From positions 1-20,185 of the IMG/VR virus record IMGVR_UViG_3300005594_000041: a stretch of 20,185 bases of DNA. One strand, 5' to 3'. Numbering within the stretch: position 1 is the first letter of the stretch; each line of letters starts with the position of its first letter. Source of the DNA: a virus. Both the position numbers and the translations under genes were made by a program. Shown here piece by piece: positions 6,767-13,765 of this stretch. The notes under the pieces are model-generated. The model had not been told where the DNA came from and searched no databases. It was given only the letters and a program-made list of their open reading frames with translations.

Positions 6767-8241
6767 GTCGGCCACCCGTCGGCGCCGAACTTCATCTGCA
6801 CCGCGTCGCGCGCCGCGGCCGCCATGGCCTTCTTGCCTTTTCCGGACTTCTTCCAGCGGGTGTATGCCCAGTTCGGGTTGTAGCCACGCCTGTGGCCGAG
6901 TGCGATCAGCTCATCCAGGCTGTTGCAGTCCCTCTCTTCTTGGAGGCGGGCGGCGGTGGCGGCCTTCTTCGCGGCAGCAAGTTCATCCTTCTTTAGCTTC
7001 CTGATCTCGGCAGCGCGCTCACGGGAGACGCGGCGGTCGATGCCGTTGTCGAAGTCGCAATACGGGCAGACCTGCGCCGGTGTCCGGAAGTGCTGGAAGC
7101 ATCCGTTGCATTGCCGGGTCGAGAGGTGCTCGCCGTCCTCTGTCGTCTCCGAAAGCTTCTTCCGCCCCTTCTCGCCCTGGAGAGAGAACTGTCGGGCAAT
7201 GCATGGGTGTCCATGCTCGGCGGCATTGCCGACGAGGTCGATATAGATGCCGACCTCCTTGCCCTTGGCTGGGCGCAGGATGCGGAAGACGCGCTGGAGA
7301 TAGGCGACCAGGCTCTTCGTCTTCATGCAGTCGATGAGGATCTCGAGGTCGGGGATGTCCGTCCCCTCCCCGATCACGCCGCAGTTCCAGACAAAGTCCG
7401 TGGTGCCATTCTCGAATCCGGCCAGGATCGCGTCGCGCTCCTCGTCGTCGGTCTCGCTTGTGAGTGAGAACGCCCGATACCCTGCCGCACGGAACCTATC
7501 GGCCTGATCATTGCAGTATTCGATGCTTGGGCCGAACCCGACACCGCGTCGTCCAGGGCGGTGATGCTTGCGCCACTGCACCAGGGGGTCGCCGTCTCTG
7601 CCCTTGCGCTCGAGGGCCCTCAGCACCTTCTTGTAGTCGTATTCGGCGCCGTTCTTCGGGCGCGGGATCTGGATGCGGTCTGCGGCCCCGTAGACATCGC
7701 AATCGACAAGGAACCCGCTCTCGATGAGCCACGGGATCGATGGGCCGTCGATCATCTCCTCGAATGTATCATCAAGGCCGGTTCCATCGGCACGCTCAGG
7801 CGTGCCCGATAGGCCGATTACGATCGCATCGGGAAATGCTGCCAGAATACGATCCCATGTGCCGGCAGTCGCATGGTGTGCCTCGTCGACGATGATGATG
7901 TCCGGCGCGTGGATCTGAGCCAGGCGATTGATGAGCGTCTGGACGGAGGCGATCTGAAGCGGGTGCTCAGGCTCGAAGTCGAACCCTGCTTTGACGATCC
8001 CACCAGTCATGCCGAATTTCGCGAAGGTATCCCGCGGTTGTGTGATGAGTTCTCGCCGGTGGGCGAGGAACAGGACACGGCGATCCTTGGGGAGTGCGTC
8101 AGCGACTGCACGGGCGGCGGTGATGGTCTTTCCGCTGCCAGGCGGCATCTGAATTAGGATGCGGCGCCGGCCTGCCCTAAGCAGCTCATAGAGGCGCAAA
8201 ATGACCTTGGTCTGATAGTCTCTGAGTGGAACCTCGAACAT
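6763..8241 (-). CDS. SF2 DEAH-box helicase with C-terminal zinc ribbon, 492 aa
   Basis: An ATP-dependent DNA or RNA helicase or translocase resembling phage DEAD/DEAH helicases and RadD. Visible motifs in order are LRDYQ (Q-like, residues 6-10), Walker A PPGSGKT (33-39), LAHRREL (Ia), VDEAHH (II, DEAH at 119-122), LSGTPER (III), GEGTDIP (V, 291-297) and QRVFRILRP (VI, 316-324). Motif VI has F where most relatives have G. A four-cysteine zinc ribbon (C378, C381, C392, C395) follows, then a basic, alanine/lysine-rich helical tail. The ATG at 8241 has no good ribosome-binding site. It is the first gene of a leftward pair with the VRR-NUC gene, suggesting joint work in replication, repair or recombination. 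Confidence 0.88.
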   Translation of the reverse strand: MFEVPLRDYQTKVILRLYELLRAGRRRILIQMPPGSGKTITAARAVADALPKDRRVLFLAHRRELITQPRDTFAKFGMTGGIVKAGFDFEPEHPLQIASVQTLINRLAQIHAPDIIIVDEAHHATAGTWDRILAAFPDAIVIGLSGTPERADGTGLDDTFEEMIDGPSIPWLIESGFLVDCDVYGAADRIQIPRPKNGAEYDYKKVLRALERKGRDGDPLVQWRKHHRPGRRGVGFGPSIEYCNDQADRFRAAGYRAFSLTSETDDEERDAILAGFENGTTDFVWNCGVIGEGTDIPDLEILIDCMKTKSLVAYLQRVFRILRPAKGKEVGIYIDLVGNAAEHGHPCIARQFSLQGEKGRKKLSETTEDGEHLSTRQCNGCFQHFRTPAQVCPYCDFDNGIDRRVSRERAAEIRKLKKDELAAAKKAATAARLQEERDCNSLDELIALGHRRGYNPNWAYTRWKKSGKGKKAMAAAARDAVQMKFGADGWPT

Positions 8242-8319
8242 GCCGAGGAGATGGGGCGAATGCCCGGCACCCGCTGATCGAAGAAAAATAGCGGGTGGCG
8301 CACTTTTTCTCTGTTTTTC

Positions 8320-8348
8320 TTTTGGGGCCGATCAGAGCGTGCCTAATT
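8320..8348 (+). promoter_or_regulatory. Promoter of the shared TTTTGG-N17-CTAATT class
   Basis: TTTTGG at 8320-8325 and CTAATT at 8343-8348 are spaced by 17 bases, 74 bases before the ATG at 8422. A 12-base word, GAAAAATAGCGG (8283-8294), lies upstream and recurs at 14451-14462 before another promoter of the same class. Confidence 0.65.
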
Positions 8349-8421
8349 TCAGTCCAGGAGCGGAGAACAAAACAGCAACGCCTCACCCGCTCCCGAGGCA
8401 GTGAAAACAGGAAAGAGAACC

Positions 8422-8790
8422 ATGCTCACCAAGAAAGAAACGACGATCATCGCCGATGCCGCCCGCGACCTGCGCGACCAGATCCTCACCGCTTCCCCCG
8501 AGGATGTGGCCGAACTTGACGATCACATCGGCGACGGCTTCCCGGTTGAGTTCGATGTCGAGTTTGATGGCGACGAGATCGAGGCGATCACCGCCCGCAT
8601 CGGTCACTCCGATGGCGAATGGCATGGCATGAGCAAGACGCTCACCGAGTTGCGCGACATGCGGAAAGGCGACCTGCTCAATGCGATCTTCGACAGCATT
8701 GATGTCGCTATCGAAAACCACCGCGATCTGGCCCGCAACAAAGCAGCTCTGCTCAAGGCCTATGACGGCGAAGAGAGCATCCGCTGGTGA
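8422..8790 (+). CDS. Hypothetical acidic protein, 122 aa
   Basis: Not recognised. It is a soluble, strongly acidic protein beginning MLTKKETTIIADAARDL, with a negatively charged middle (EFDVEFDGDEIEAI) and a helical C-terminal half. ATG 8422 is preferred because GGAAAGAG precedes it; a GTG at 8401 in frame would add seven residues. It is first in a rightward group of four genes (8422-9929), driven by the promoter at 8320-8348. The gene after it follows across a perfect hairpin, and the remaining ones are tightly coupled. Confidence 0.7.
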   Translation: MLTKKETTIIADAARDLRDQILTASPEDVAELDDHIGDGFPVEFDVEFDGDEIEAITARIGHSDGEWHGMSKTLTELRDMRKGDLLNAIFDSIDVAIENHRDLARNKAALLKAYDGEESIRW

Positions 8791-8797
8791 TCCAAGC

Positions 8798-8818
8798 GCC
8801 GGGGCCTCGCGCCCCGGC
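8798..8818 (+). terminator. Perfect GC hairpin between operon genes, without T-run
   Basis: GCCGGGGC (8798-8805) pairs perfectly with GCCCCGGC (8811-8818) around a 5-base loop. No T-tract follows, so it is more likely an mRNA-stability or partial-attenuation element than a full terminator. It lowers the chance that downstream genes are made at the level of the first. Confidence 0.45.
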
Positions 8819-8848
8819 AACCTCCCCCATTCAGAGAAAGACAGACAG

Positions 8849-9043
8849 ATGACTATGAACGACACCGAGCGTTGCGCCCTCATCGAAGAGGCCAAGACCC
8901 TTTCGGCCGAGGAACTGGCCGCACAGATCGCCATTCTGAACGGCATGCTGCCGGCAAAAACGCAGTCGGCGACTGACGCGATTGAAGATCGCCTCGCGGT
9001 CTATGAGGGCGAGGTCTATGCCCGCGACGAGGGGGTGGTGTGA
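8849..9043 (+). CDS. Small hypothetical protein, 64 aa
   Basis: Not recognised. A 64-residue acidic, probably helical protein reading MTMNDTERCALIEEAKTL, with AEELAAQIAILNGML suggesting a short amphipathic helix or coiled coil. AGAGAAAG lies upstream of the ATG at 8849; the ATG at 8855 is an alternative. The stop codon TGA overlaps the start of the next gene (TGATG), so the two are translationally coupled. Confidence 0.6.
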   Translation: MTMNDTERCALIEEAKTLSAEELAAQIAILNGMLPAKTQSATDAIEDRLAVYEGEVYARDEGVV

Positions 9044-9618
9044 TGCTGAACCTGAGCAAATACACCTACGAGGATTCCGACCTGCTGCGCCGGACAGATC
9101 GCACCTTTGATGCGGCATGGGGGCGCCTGATGCGCGCCCCGCTCGGCGCGCTGCTGCCCTACCTCGATGACTTCACGGGCGAGGTGATTTCCGTGCCCCA
9201 TGCACTGACATTGACCTACACCGGAAAGAGCCTCACTGGCGTTCGCATTGACCGCTTGCCGCCCGGGAAAGGTTGGGGGTGGATGTCTGATGCCGGTTCT
9301 GCGGTCATAATCAGGCCCACCCAAGATGAGTCCTTTGAGCGGCAAGAGGTGCGCGCGTTGGTCTATCGGCGACACATTCTCAACTGCGTTGAGCGCGCAC
9401 ATGGGGCGCGTCCGCTGTTCCTCGCTGACGACCAGGAACTGCTCGCCATAGTCGATCCAGATGTGGATGTTGGCGACTATCAGAACCCATTGATGACGGG
9501 GGCGGTGATCCGGTCTATTGTCATGCGCCAACTGGCCACCAAGGAGGTGCGCGCCCGTGAGGGCGAAAGCAACCATGTGAAAATGGAGCGCCTGCGGCAG
9601 CAGCGCGAGGCTGCCTGA
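9043..9618 (+). CDS. Hypothetical protein, 191 aa
   Basis: Not recognised. A mixed alpha/beta soluble protein starting MLNLSKYTYEDSDLLRRTD, with segments such as TGKSLTGVRIDRLPPGKGWGW and ALVYRRHILNCVERAHGAR, and a basic C-terminus (MERLRQQREAA). No catalytic motif is evident. The ATG at 9043 overlaps the upstream stop by one base and has a G-rich ribosome-binding site (GAGGGGGTGG) inside the previous gene; a GTG one codon earlier is also possible. Its own stop again overlaps the next start as TGATG. Confidence 0.65.
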   Translation: MLNLSKYTYEDSDLLRRTDRTFDAAWGRLMRAPLGALLPYLDDFTGEVISVPHALTLTYTGKSLTGVRIDRLPPGKGWGWMSDAGSAVIIRPTQDESFERQEVRALVYRRHILNCVERAHGARPLFLADDQELLAIVDPDVDVGDYQNPLMTGAVIRSIVMRQLATKEVRAREGESNHVKMERLRQQREAA

Positions 9619-9929
9619 TGCTCTCCGCTCACCGCAGAATGGAACTGATCGGCGCCGTCAATCGCGGCCCCGATCGCGTCCGACAACTCGAGGGCGCGGT
9701 GCTGCTCCGATACGGCAAGATGCTCGTGAGCGTCGCAAAGGCCACTGGCGAAATCGGCATGCCGTTCGATCGCGATGAGCGCGCCTTCCTTGCCTCTATC
9801 GGCGTCGCAGAGAGGGCCCGTGAGGCCATGAGAAAGGGCGAGGGTATCACCCCCGCCCCTGACTATTCCAAGACGCCAGGCAGGCTGAAAATCGAGGCTG
9901 CCCGGCGCCGGTTTCGGTTGGTGGATTGA
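9618..9929 (+). CDS. Hypothetical protein, 103 aa
   Basis: Not recognised. A basic helical protein (MLSAHRRMELIGAVNRGPD) that ends with an arginine-rich stretch (KIEAARRRFRLVD), compatible with nucleic-acid binding, though no domain can be named. It begins inside the previous stop codon and closes the four-gene unit. Its stop lies 3 bases from the end of the convergent relaxase gene, with no room for a terminator between them. Confidence 0.62.
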   Translation: MLSAHRRMELIGAVNRGPDRVRQLEGAVLLRYGKMLVSVAKATGEIGMPFDRDERAFLASIGVAERAREAMRKGEGITPAPDYSKTPGRLKIEAARRRFRLVD

Positions 9930-9932
9930 CGA

Positions 9933-11225
9933 TCAACGCCCCCGATCTTCTCCTCCAAGACGCCCGACGAGATCGCGCATCTTATCGACGGCTCGTCCCG
10001 CTGACTGGATCAGTGGGTGGTCAGCCAAGCCGACCTTTCTTGCCGCCGCCCGGATGGTCTCTGCAAGCGGGAAGTAGGCCCGCATGACCTCGACCAGCCC
10101 CTCGCGCTTGCGGTCGACTTCGGCGCGCTCCTTCGCCACAGCGGCGCGCTCTTTCTCGACCTCGGCCCTCTTCTTCGCGATCTCCGCCTCCGCCTGCTTC
10201 ATGGCATCGGCCTCGGCCTTCCTGGCAAGCTCCTTCCGTCGCTCTGATGCCTTCGCATCCAGGTTTGCGCGACGGCGAGCCGCTTCGACATCCTGTTTCC
10301 GGCGACGCTTCTCCGCCTCGACATCCTTCTTCTTCCGCTCTTCTTCGGACGCCAGAACCTTGCCGGCGAATGCCTCCGCCGCCCGGCGCTTTCCTTCGAG
10401 CTTCGCCTGCTCGACCTGCGCGAGCTCGGCGGCTTGGAGATTTTCGGCGCGTTGCTGGCGGCGATAGAGCCAGGGCGGAACATGCTGCTTCTTCTCCGGC
10501 GGAACCTTGCCCGCAGCCTTCGCCTCCCGGCGCTTTTGCGCGGTATTGTCGCCGCGGTCGAGCCCCAGCGGCTTGAACCATTCCGCGACCGAAGTCTGCG
10601 CCTTCTCTGCGTTCCTGAAATGGAGCATGTCAGTGGGCTGGAGCATGCGCTGGCGTCCTTTGCCCTTCGTCTCTTTCTCATTCCAGCAGGCGTAGTAGGC
10701 GTGCAGGTGGGGAGTTTTTTCGTCCATTTCCCACACCATGAAAAGGCAGTGCTCGCGCGGGATTTCGGAGTCGAGATATGAGACTGCCAGCTCCTTGAAC
10801 TTGCGACAAATCACCGGGTCCCGGAAGTCGGCGCCCTCGAGTTCGGCAATATCCGCATCCGACAGGCCCGCCTTTCGGAAAAACTTCTCGTCGGCACTCA
10901 CGACGACAGAGCGGACGCCGCCGAGCTTCTGCGATGCCTTCCAGGGATCTTGGGGGCCAGCACGCTCGACCCTCTTCGCCGGGCCTGGGCGGCCAGCCTT
11001 GCGGAGGGCGAGCGCCTCGTTCTTCATGTTGAGAACGGACATCATCTCGACCTCGGCGATGAAGTCCTCGGCCCAAGTTGGACCGCCATGAATGACCTCG
11101 TTCTGGTTTTTCTTCGACGGATCGCAGTGGTCCAGATCTCCGAAGCTCCGCTCATGGTGCTTCTGAAAATAAATGAGCTGATCCGGCCTCCAGCCCTCCA
11201 TGTGATACGCTACTTTGAACGCCAT
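9933..11225 (-). CDS. MobV/Pre-like plasmid relaxase, 430 aa
   Basis: It is predicted to nick oriT and pilot the plasmid strand during mobilisation by a conjugative helper. Near the N-terminus, H23-x2-R26 followed by DHCDPSKKNQNEVI resembles MobV motifs I and II. FMVWEMDEKTPHLHAYY (about 162-178) matches the metal-binding HxDExxPHxH motif, except that the first His is Glu (E166). Residues about 240-400 are an extreme Lys/Glu/Ala/Arg-rich coiled coil, as in the C-terminal part of this family. The start at 11225 (MAFKVAYHME) has a strong GAGGGCAGGA upstream; an earlier in-frame ATG at 11264 lacks one and would start upstream of the CCTAATT element. No type IV secretion gene is seen, so the plasmid is probably mobilisable rather than self-transmissible. 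Confidence 0.8.
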   Translation of the reverse strand: MAFKVAYHMEGWRPDQLIYFQKHHERSFGDLDHCDPSKKNQNEVIHGGPTWAEDFIAEVEMMSVLNMKNEALALRKAGRPGPAKRVERAGPQDPWKASQKLGGVRSVVVSADEKFFRKAGLSDADIAELEGADFRDPVICRKFKELAVSYLDSEIPREHCLFMVWEMDEKTPHLHAYYACWNEKETKGKGRQRMLQPTDMLHFRNAEKAQTSVAEWFKPLGLDRGDNTAQKRREAKAAGKVPPEKKQHVPPWLYRRQQRAENLQAAELAQVEQAKLEGKRRAAEAFAGKVLASEEERKKKDVEAEKRRRKQDVEAARRRANLDAKASERRKELARKAEADAMKQAEAEIAKKRAEVEKERAAVAKERAEVDRKREGLVEVMRAYFPLAETIRAAARKVGLADHPLIQSAGRAVDKMRDLVGRLGGEDRGR

Positions 11226-11249
11226 TGTCCTGCCCTCTTTTTGAGAGGG

Positions 11250-11279
11250 AATTAGGCCCCGCATGCTGTTCTCGCGACC
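11250..11279 (-). promoter_or_regulatory. Half-matching element of the shared promoter class before the relaxase gene
   Basis: On the minus strand CCTAATTCC (from 11256 leftwards) repeats the -10-like half of the shared promoter, about 25 bases before the relaxase ATG. At the expected -35 position the sequence is GGTCGCG rather than TTTTGGG, so only one half is conserved. Confidence 0.35.
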
Positions 11280-11296
11280 AGAATTGCGGAAAAGGC

Positions 11297-11370
11297 AACG
11301 ATCTCACTAAATAACTCTACAACCCGCGCAGGCGCGGGCCGCCCTCCGGGCTTTGTTGAGTTATATCGTT
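11297..11370. other. Candidate oriT or regulatory inverted-repeat cluster
   Basis: A long imperfect inverted repeat pairs AACGAT (11297-11302) and ATAACTC (11311-11317) with GAGTTAT (11358-11364) and ATCGTT (11365-11370). Inside it a perfect CCCGCGC-AG-GCGCGGG hairpin sits at 11323-11338. The site is 70-145 bases upstream of the relaxase start, where MobV-type origins of transfer are normally found. No nick-site sequence from a known oriT was recognised, so the call rests on position and symmetry. Confidence 0.4.
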
Positions 11371-11426
11371 CGGCCCTCGCCGGGCAGCCGCCTTCCGCGG
11401 GACACAAATGGGTGGCTTTCGCGCCG

Positions 11427-11596
11427 CCCCCTTTGGATACCCCCCACGCCCGGGTCATCGTTCCGCACTCCCCCGGACCCCCTGCTCCCAGGAGAAACAC
11501 GCGCGCCGCTGTTTCCCCCGAACCCCCTTCCCGGCGTCTCCGACGGGGCTGTCTGCCGACATGGTGAGGACGCTCCACGCTCTCCCCCTGACCCCC
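11427..11596. repeat. C-tract repeats (CCCCC-N3-CCCCC)
   Basis: Three copies of CCCCC-N3-CCCCCT occur at 11470-11482 (spacer GGA), 11515-11527 (GAA) and 11584-11596 (TGA). A looser fourth lies at 11427-11445. The minus strand therefore carries paired G5 tracts about 43-69 bases apart, able in principle to form G-quadruplexes. I see no convincing gene in 11371-11690: the open frames there have low-complexity translations with no plausible start signals. Confidence 0.5.
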
Positions 11597-11693
11597 TCTC
11601 ATTCCCGAGGAAGGGCGCACGCGCTGCCCCTCCTCGAGCTCCTCCCAGGCGCGCTGCCGTGGGCTTTCCCGGTCGCGCGATCGCCGGGAACGA

Positions 11694-11760
11694 CCACCAA
11701 AGTTCCGGCCGGAACAGTGCGGTTCCGGCGCGCTATCCCCACCAAAGTTCCGGCCGGAAC
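11694..11760. repeat. Two identical 22-bp repeats with a 14-bp palindromic core
   Basis: Copies at 11694-11715 and 11739-11760 are identical over 22 bases and contain the perfect palindrome GTTCCGGCCGGAAC. They begin 45 bases apart. A half-copy, GTTCCGG, lies between them (11722-11728). They are 29 bases upstream of the promoter at 11790, a normal place for a dimeric regulator to bind. Confidence 0.6.
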
Positions 11761-11789
11761 ACCCCGCCTCGAACATTTTGAGAGTCTCG

Positions 11790-11818
11790 TTTTGGGTGCG
11801 CGCCACCCGTTCCTAATT
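11790..11818 (+). promoter_or_regulatory. Promoter of the shared TTTTGG-N17-CTAATT class
   Basis: TTTTGG at 11790-11795 and CTAATT at 11813-11818 have the 17-base spacing. The element stands 38 bases before the ATG at 11856 and heads the recombination operon (11856-13675). A GGGTG/CACCC hairpin sits in the spacer. Confidence 0.65.
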
Positions 11819-11855
11819 CCCTCCCAGGCGGAACAAAAAATGAACGGAGGCGTCG

Positions 11856-11993
11856 ATGCCAACCATGAGCCATACCCCCGAGCAGAGAAAAGCATGGCAT
11901 GCCAGCAAGCGCACTCAAAAGCAGCGCCGGGCCTTGCTGCGAGCACGGAAGGAACTCTTGAAGTCCTTCTTCAACCAGCTTTCGAAGCGGTGA
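11856..11993 (+). CDS. Small basic protein, 45 aa
   Basis: A short gene with a strong ribosome-binding site (GGAGG 5 bases before the ATG). It encodes a Lys/Arg-rich 45-residue protein beginning MPTMSHTPEQRKAWHASKR, with a helical RALLRARKELLKSFF segment. The charge suggests nucleic-acid binding; no family is recognised. It is the first gene after the promoter at 11790-11818 and lies 5 bases before the next gene. Confidence 0.6.
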   Translation: MPTMSHTPEQRKAWHASKRTQKQRRALLRARKELLKSFFNQLSKR

Positions 11994-11998
11994 TCGAC

Positions 11999-12205
11999 AT
12001 GGCCGAACTCACTCTCGCCATCGCCATCTTTGCGCTGATCGGGCTCGGGTTTTGGGTTCGGCATCTCGACCGCGAGCTCGGCCGACAGCGGCGCATCGCT
12101 CGCGGCCTGACTGAACACATGCTCGTCCATCGCGTCGCCATAGAGCGGCTGCTGAGCAAGCGGCAGGACGAGCAGAAAACGACCCCAAAACCAACAATCC
12201 ATTGA
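11999..12205 (+). CDS. Small membrane protein, 68 aa
   Basis: A single N-terminal membrane segment (LTLAIAIFALIGLGFWV, about residues 4-20) is followed by an arginine-rich, probably cytoplasmic helical domain ending in KTTPKPTIH. The ATG at 11999 has only a weak AAGCGG upstream and may depend on coupling to the gene before it. The function is unknown. One TM plus a coiled, charged tail is also seen in phage spanin- or regulator-type small proteins, but nothing here proves that. Confidence 0.6.
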   Translation: MAELTLAIAIFALIGLGFWVRHLDRELGRQRRIARGLTEHMLVHRVAIERLLSKRQDEQKTTPKPTIH

Positions 12206-12219
12206 GCAGGGATAGAGAG

Positions 12220-13032
12220 ATGACCGAGCAGAAAACAGGCACTCAGATCGCGCGCGTGCCGGAACAAGAAACGCACCTTCCGGCTGATCCGATGATCATG
12301 CTGATCGAGAAGGTTGTGAAAGACCCAGAGGCCGACATTTCCAAACTCGAAAAGATGCTGGAGATGCGCGAGCGCATCGAGGATCGCGCCCGTGAAGATC
12401 GGGCTCGGCAAGCAGAGCGTGCATTCTTCGCGGCTCTCACCGCTGCACAGAATGAAGTGCCGCTGGTTGTTCGCACCCGGGCAAACACCTTCGCAAAATA
12501 CACCTACGCAGATCTCGCGGATATCGAGACGCAGGCGATGCCCGTTGTCCGACGCCATGGTTTTTCCGTATCCGCTTGGTCTGGTGCCGGCGCTGAGCGG
12601 GGCTATCAGCGAGTGTTCATGCGCGTCTCGCATGTCGATGGTCATAGCCACGAGATCCACGATGATTTCCCGCTCGATGGGGCAGGTGCGAAAGGGGCCT
12701 CCAACAAGACAGACATTCAGGCCAAGGGCAGCACTACCAGCTACGGCAGGCGCTACCTGCTCTGCGGATATTTCAGCATCGCGACCGCCGATGACGACGG
12801 CAGCCGGCGCCATGCCGAGCCCGCAGCAGCTGACACGATCTCGGCGAAAGACGCGGCCCGCGTGCGCGAGCTCATCGCCTCGACCGATACCGAAGAGGCC
12901 AAGTTCCTCGGCGTCGCCAAGTCCGAGAGCATCGAAGAAATTCCGGCGAAGGATGCAGCCCGTCTGATCGGAATGCTTGAACGCAAGTCGCGCGATCAGG
13001 CCAAGGTGGCGAAGGAGTCGGGCAATGCTTGA
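12220..13032 (+). CDS. ERF-family single-strand annealing protein, 270 aa
   Basis: A RecT/Red-beta-type recombinase of the ERF superfamily that anneals complementary single strands during phage or plasmid recombination. The charged N-terminal helix (EKMLEMRERIEDRAREDRA) leads to the family signature region AERAFFAALTAAQNEV, then ANTFAKYTYADLADIE (about 88-103) and the core DIQAKGSTTSYGRRYLL, with a basic C-terminus. The ATG at 12220 has AGGGA upstream; a TTG at 12202 would add six residues. It overlaps the YqaJ gene by 8 bases, and the pair form a two-component annealase-exonuclease system. The gene holds the one GATATC site I noticed (12520-12525). Confidence 0.88.
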   Translation: MTEQKTGTQIARVPEQETHLPADPMIMLIEKVVKDPEADISKLEKMLEMRERIEDRAREDRARQAERAFFAALTAAQNEVPLVVRTRANTFAKYTYADLADIETQAMPVVRRHGFSVSAWSGAGAERGYQRVFMRVSHVDGHSHEIHDDFPLDGAGAKGASNKTDIQAKGSTTSYGRRYLLCGYFSIATADDDGSRRHAEPAAADTISAKDAARVRELIASTDTEEAKFLGVAKSESIEEIPAKDAARLIGMLERKSRDQAKVAKESGNA

Positions 13033-13675
13033 GCGTCGCATTATCGCCGAGTTGGAGCAGGGAACCCCCGAGTGGCTGAAAGCCCGCTCGGGCATCCCGA
13101 CCGCATCCGAAGCCGCGTGCTTGCTTGTGAAAGGCAAGGCCGTGAAAGGCGTGCAGCCGCCCCATGGCTTCGGTGCCGGCGCCCAGACCTACGCGCGCCA
13201 AGTGGCCGGGGAAATCCTACTCGGCGGCCCCCTGCCCTCGTTTCAGAGCGAGGCCATGAAGGACGGCACCGAATATGAGGCGACGCTGCGCGATGAGTAT
13301 TCGCTGCTGCGTGAAGAGGTCACCGAAGTCGGCATGGTGCAGGTGCTCGATGGCGGGCGCGTGATTGCCGGATACAGCCCCGATGGCCTTGTGGGCACTG
13401 ATGGGCTCGTTGAGATCAAGCGTCGCAACCCGGAAAAACTGATTGCTCTGCACCTCGGCGGGGCGATCCCGCAAGACGAGTATGTGCAAGGCCAGTTCGG
13501 CCTTTGGGCGTCTGAGCGTCAATGGATTGATCATGTCGCGGGCTTCCGGGGGATGCCCACTCACATCAGGCGCGTGCCCCGCGATGAGGAGATGATCGCC
13601 GAGATCGAGGACGCGGTGCAGCGGTTCATTCCGTATGTCGATGAGATCGTTGAGGCCGTGCGCCAGGCAGCGTGA
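13025..13675 (+). CDS. YqaJ/lambda-exonuclease-type recombination nuclease, 216 aa
   Basis: The 5'-to-3' double-strand exonuclease partner of the ERF annealase. GTPEWLKARSGIPTASEA near the N-terminus is the YqaJ signature. The PD-(D/E)XK active site appears as GYSPDGLVG followed by LVEIKRR (D...E-x-K), then the downstream QDEYVQGQFGLW helix. Its length of 216 aa fits phage relatives. The ATG at 13025 lies within the ERF 3' end and has AAGGAG 6 bases upstream; the longer in-frame start inside ERF adds a basic segment with no similarity. It is followed by a terminator that also carries the ssb promoter. Confidence 0.9.
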   Translation: MLERRIIAELEQGTPEWLKARSGIPTASEAACLLVKGKAVKGVQPPHGFGAGAQTYARQVAGEILLGGPLPSFQSEAMKDGTEYEATLRDEYSLLREEVTEVGMVQVLDGGRVIAGYSPDGLVGTDGLVEIKRRNPEKLIALHLGGAIPQDEYVQGQFGLWASERQWIDHVAGFRGMPTHIRRVPRDEEMIAEIEDAVQRFIPYVDEIVEAVRQAA

Positions 13676-13681
13676 AGAAAA

Positions 13682-13711
13682 ACCCCGGCTCGGTTTTGGG
13701 CCGGGGTCTTT
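13682..13711 (+). terminator. Terminator of the ERF-YqaJ operon
   Basis: ACCCCGGC (13682-13689) pairs with GCCGGGGT (13700-13707), followed by CTTTC. The T-run is short, so termination may be partial. The TTTTGG of the next promoter sits in the hairpin loop. Confidence 0.65.
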
Positions 13712-13722
13712 CGTTCCTAATT
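13694..13722 (+). promoter_or_regulatory. Promoter of the shared TTTTGG-N17-CTAATT class, for ssb
   Basis: TTTTGG at 13694-13699 and CTAATT at 13717-13722 have the 17-base spacing, 44 bases before the ssb ATG. The -35-like half is inside the loop of the preceding terminator. Confidence 0.65.
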
Positions 13723-13765
13723 CCCATTCAGAGGCAAAAACACGAACGCGAAAGGGCAGTTCAAC

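Noticed and set aside
11252-11806. Open frames on both strands through the repeat-rich intergenic region
   Set aside because: Translations are low-complexity Gly/Arg/Pro-rich products of C/G tracts, without start signals. The region is better explained as regulatory or oriT DNA.
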